Shown: in pieces, positions 38,638-40,373 of the stretch
How positions within the stretch are numbered: position 1 is the first letter of the stretch
Layout: every line of letters begins with the position of its first letter
Assembly: GCA_016124415.1 (NCBI GenBank)
Contig: WGNS01000013.1
Span: forward strand, 1 to 40,373
Direction of reading: 5' to 3'
From: Gammaproteobacteria bacterium
Lineage (GTDB): Bacteria > Pseudomonadota > Gammaproteobacteria > SZUA-140
DNA length: 40,373 nucleotides
Notes under the pieces: generated by a model
Told to the model about the DNA's origin: nothing
The model's input: only the letters and a program-made list of their open reading frames with translations
Databases searched by the model: none
Position numbers and translations under genes: made by a program

Positions 38638-38970
38638 CCCTACCTCCAAACTATCTGAGATCACGAAATCAACACATGCGGAAACCCCGAAGGCTGCCAC
38701 CAACCGGAGAAGGAACGTCTTTCCACGCCCGGCGCGGGCTTGTTTCGGTCGTCATGTTTATCCGCACGCAAACGGCCATCGATTCTATATGATCCACCGA
38801 TCCGCGTCCACGCCGGAAGGAAGGTCGAACGATCCGATCGGCGGCGTTTGTCCGCGCGACTCGCCGAGCGCCGTTTCCGACGGGGATATTGAACTGATGT
38901 ATTACTTATCTGATATTATTAGTCCTTTGGTCCGAACCGGCCCCATCAACCCCTAACCACCAGATAAGAC
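38638..38970. promoter_or_regulatory. divergent carA/alaC promoter region
   Basis: This 333-nt stretch separates the divergent starts. For alaC, TTGAAC (38889-38894), 17 nt, then GATATT (38912-38917) is a plausible promoter. For carA, the minus strand shows TATAGAAT (38782-38789) without a good -35; initiation there would leave a leader of about 140 nt. That leader contains a 28-codon reading frame (38755 to 38669, minus) with four Arg codons and a small GCCCG/CGGGC hairpin (38727-38739). I see no clear ArgR box. The long plus-strand open frame across this area (38531-38956) has no family features. Confidence 0.35.
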
Positions 38971-40152
38971 ATGACCGAATTCGCTAGAATCAAGCGCTTA
39001 CCGCCCTACGTTTTCAACATCGTTAACGAACTGAAGGCTGCGGCACGAGCCCGAGGGGAGGACATCATCGATTTCGGCATGGGCAATCCGGACCAGCCGA
39101 CGCCGAAACATATCGTCGACAAGCTCGTCGAGGTCGCTCAACGCGACGACACCCACCGTTATTCCATGTCCAAGGGCATCCCGAGATTGCGCAGGGCCAT
39201 CTGCAATTGGTATCTGCAGCGCTACGGCGTGGACCTGGATCCAGATCATGAGGCCATCGTCACGATCGGTTCCAAGGAAGGCCTGGCCCACCTCGCGCTT
39301 GCCACCATGGGGCCCGGGGACGCGGTGCTGGTCCCGAACCCGGCCTACCCGATCCATCCCTACGGTTTTGTCATCGCCGGCGCCGATATCCGGCATGTGC
39401 CGCTGATTCCGGGTGTGGACTTCTTCGCCGAACTCGAGAAGGCCATCGTGGACTCGTGGCCGCGGCCCAAGATGCTCGTGCTGAACTTCCCGGGCAATCC
39501 CACGACCCAGTGCGTCGAACTCGACTTCTTCGAAAAGGTCATTCAGATTGCGGCCGAGCACAAGATCTGGGTCGTGCACGACCTCGCCTATGCGGATATC
39601 GTATTCGACGGCTACGTAGCCCCCTCGATCCTCCAAGTACCCGGCGCCAAAGAGATCGCCGTCGAGTTCTATACCTTGTCCAAGAGCTACAACATGCCCG
39701 GCTGGCGAGTCGGCTTCATGTGCGGCAACCGTGAACTCGTCGCCGCGCTGACGCGTATCAAGTCGTATCTCGACTACGGCATGTTCACTCCGATTCAAGT
39801 CGCAGCGATCACCGCCTTGGAGGGACCGCAGGATTGCGTCGGGGAAATTGCGGAAATCTATCGCCAGCGTCGCGACGTCCTTTGTGACGGCCTGAACGCC
39901 ATCGGGTGGAAGGTGGAAAAGCCCAAGGCGACGATGTTCGTCTGGGCCCAGATCCCCGAACAGTATCGGGAAATGGGTTCGCTTGAGTTCAGCAAACTGC
40001 TTCTGAAGGAAGCCAAAGTGGCGGTTTCGCCGGGTATCGGCTTCGGCGCCTACGGCGACGATCACGTCCGCTTCGGCCTGATCGAGAACGAACATCGTAC
40101 CCGCCAGGCGATCCGCTGCATGCGGCAAATGTTTCGCCAGGAACGAACATGA
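38971..40152 (+). CDS. alaC: alanine aminotransferase AlaC
   Basis: This 393-residue PLP enzyme transfers an amino group between glutamate and pyruvate or related 2-oxo acids. It belongs to fold-type I aminotransferases. Visible features: [17 protein letters not shown] and [13 protein letters not shown] at the N-terminus, [12 protein letters not shown] for cofactor phosphate, [35 protein letters not shown] with the cofactor-binding Asp and Tyr, the Schiff-base Lys near residue 238 in [14 protein letters not shown], and the substrate-carboxylate Arg in VRFGLIEN. The GMGNPD and [10 protein letters not shown] stretches match AlaC (YfdZ) rather than aspartate aminotransferase. In many gammaproteobacteria alaC is followed by hom and thrC; here a repeat element follows 9 nt after the stop. 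Confidence 0.95.
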   Translation: MTEFARIKRLPPYVFNIVNELKAAARARGEDIIDFGMGNPDQPTPKHIVDKLVEVAQRDDTHRYSMSKGIPRLRRAICNWYLQRYGVDLDPDHEAIVTIGSKEGLAHLALATMGPGDAVLVPNPAYPIHPYGFVIAGADIRHVPLIPGVDFFAELEKAIVDSWPRPKMLVLNFPGNPTTQCVELDFFEKVIQIAAEHKIWVVHDLAYADIVFDGYVAPSILQVPGAKEIAVEFYTLSKSYNMPGWRVGFMCGNRELVAALTRIKSYLDYGMFTPIQVAAITALEGPQDCVGEIAEIYRQRRDVLCDGLNAIGWKVEKPKATMFVWAQIPEQYREMGSLEFSKLLLKEAKVAVSPGIGFGAYGDDHVRFGLIENEHRTRQAIRCMRQMFRQERT

Positions 40153-40161
40153 TTTAACCTA

Positions 40162-40373
40162 GGGCCTGTTAACATTAATTCGATCGTCGCTGCTGGAGTC
40201 ATTTTTTCGTCCAGCAAGGCAGAGGGAGAGCTGTGTAGTGAATCTACATAAACGACCGATAACGCTGCTGGACGGAAAAATGGCCCCAGCCCTTCGGGTT
40301 GTGGCTAAAATGCCGCCACTCGTCGTTGCTCGGCGCTCATTTGGAATAACCAAACCACGCTTCTCGCGCCTAG
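40162..40373. repeat. complex palindromic interspersed repeat, cut by window end
   Basis: Starting with GGGCCTGTTAACATTAAT, this non-coding element has nested inverted repeats. The outer arms 40193-40216 and 40266-40289 are reverse complements at 21 of 24 positions. The left arm is itself a hairpin (TGCTGGA at 40191-40197 with TCCAGCA at 40210-40216). At the centre TGTAG (40234-40238) faces CTACA (40244-40248). The remainder to 40373 continues with a GC-mixed tail. The first 18 bases recur, with one difference, at 24351-24368, so it is interspersed. From memory, similar CTGTTAAC-bounded palindromes recur in genomes of sulfur-oxidising gammaproteobacteria; I cannot check this. It carries no transposase in the visible part. 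A 64-codon open frame on the minus strand is a by-product. Confidence 0.75.

Noticed and set aside
38531-38956. 141-codon open frame over the carA start and the carA/alaC gap
   Set aside because: It overlaps the carA N-terminus in antisense and the alaC promoter region. No family features are seen in its translation.
40159-40353. 64-codon open frame on the minus strand
   Set aside because: It lies wholly inside the palindromic repeat and covers both arms. Its residues derive from repeat structure, so a protein is unlikely.

Overview
The window reads as a gammaproteobacterial chromosome, moderately GC-rich, with no prophage, CRISPR array, rRNA or tRNA that I can see. Three things point to Gammaproteobacteria: the block carA-carB-greA-(yhbY)-rlmE-ftsH-folP-glmM, the flagellar order fliC-flaG-fliD-fliS-fliT, and a BarA-type hybrid kinase with a NarL-type regulator. 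A tkt-gap-pgk-pyk-fba operon beside a secreted alpha-carbonic anhydrase fits an autotroph using the Calvin cycle, for example a sulfur oxidiser. RuBisCO is not in the window, so autotrophy is an inference.

Layout. 1-841: no intact gene; a decayed GAF-domain sensor fragment on the minus strand and a 15-bp inverted repeat. 842-7586 (+): a signalling locus of NarL-type response regulator, TonB-dependent receptor, periplasmic binding protein of the ABC_sub_bind type without permease or ATPase, and a hybrid histidine kinase that overlaps the binding-protein gene by 4 bp. 7604-8395 (-): tatD. 8525-15584 (-): tkt-gap-pgk-pyk-fba, transcribed from about 15.75 kb and closed by a terminator at 8.45 kb. 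15908-17536 (-): a redoxin-like protein and the carbonic anhydrase. 17788-18517: two small membrane proteins. 18632-24197 (-): fliC-flaG-fliD-fliS-fliT and a degenerate PilZ-like gene, with a good sigma-28 promoter before fliC and a terminator after flaG. 24410-28470 (-): prfB (with the RF2 programmed frameshift), lysS, hemN. 28556-33447 (-): rlmE-ftsH-folP-glmM. 33477 (+): yhbY. 33753-38637 (-): carA-carB-greA. 38971-40152 (+): alaC, followed by a complex palindromic repeat that runs off the right edge.

How it fits together. The first locus looks like a complete relay from the outer membrane to DNA: receptor, periplasmic ligand binder, membrane kinase with receiver and Hpt domains, and a DNA-binding regulator. 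It is the best candidate here for an incompletely described system, although this architecture recurs in other proteobacteria to my knowledge and its ligand cannot be read from sequence. The carbon operon supplies sugar-phosphate enzymes usable in both the Calvin cycle and glycolysis. The rest is housekeeping with several unusual expression signals: a hairpin between the Shine-Dalgarno sequence and start of pyk, paired near-leaderless starts for rlmE and yhbY, and mutually exclusive hairpins in the leader of the binding-protein/kinase pair.
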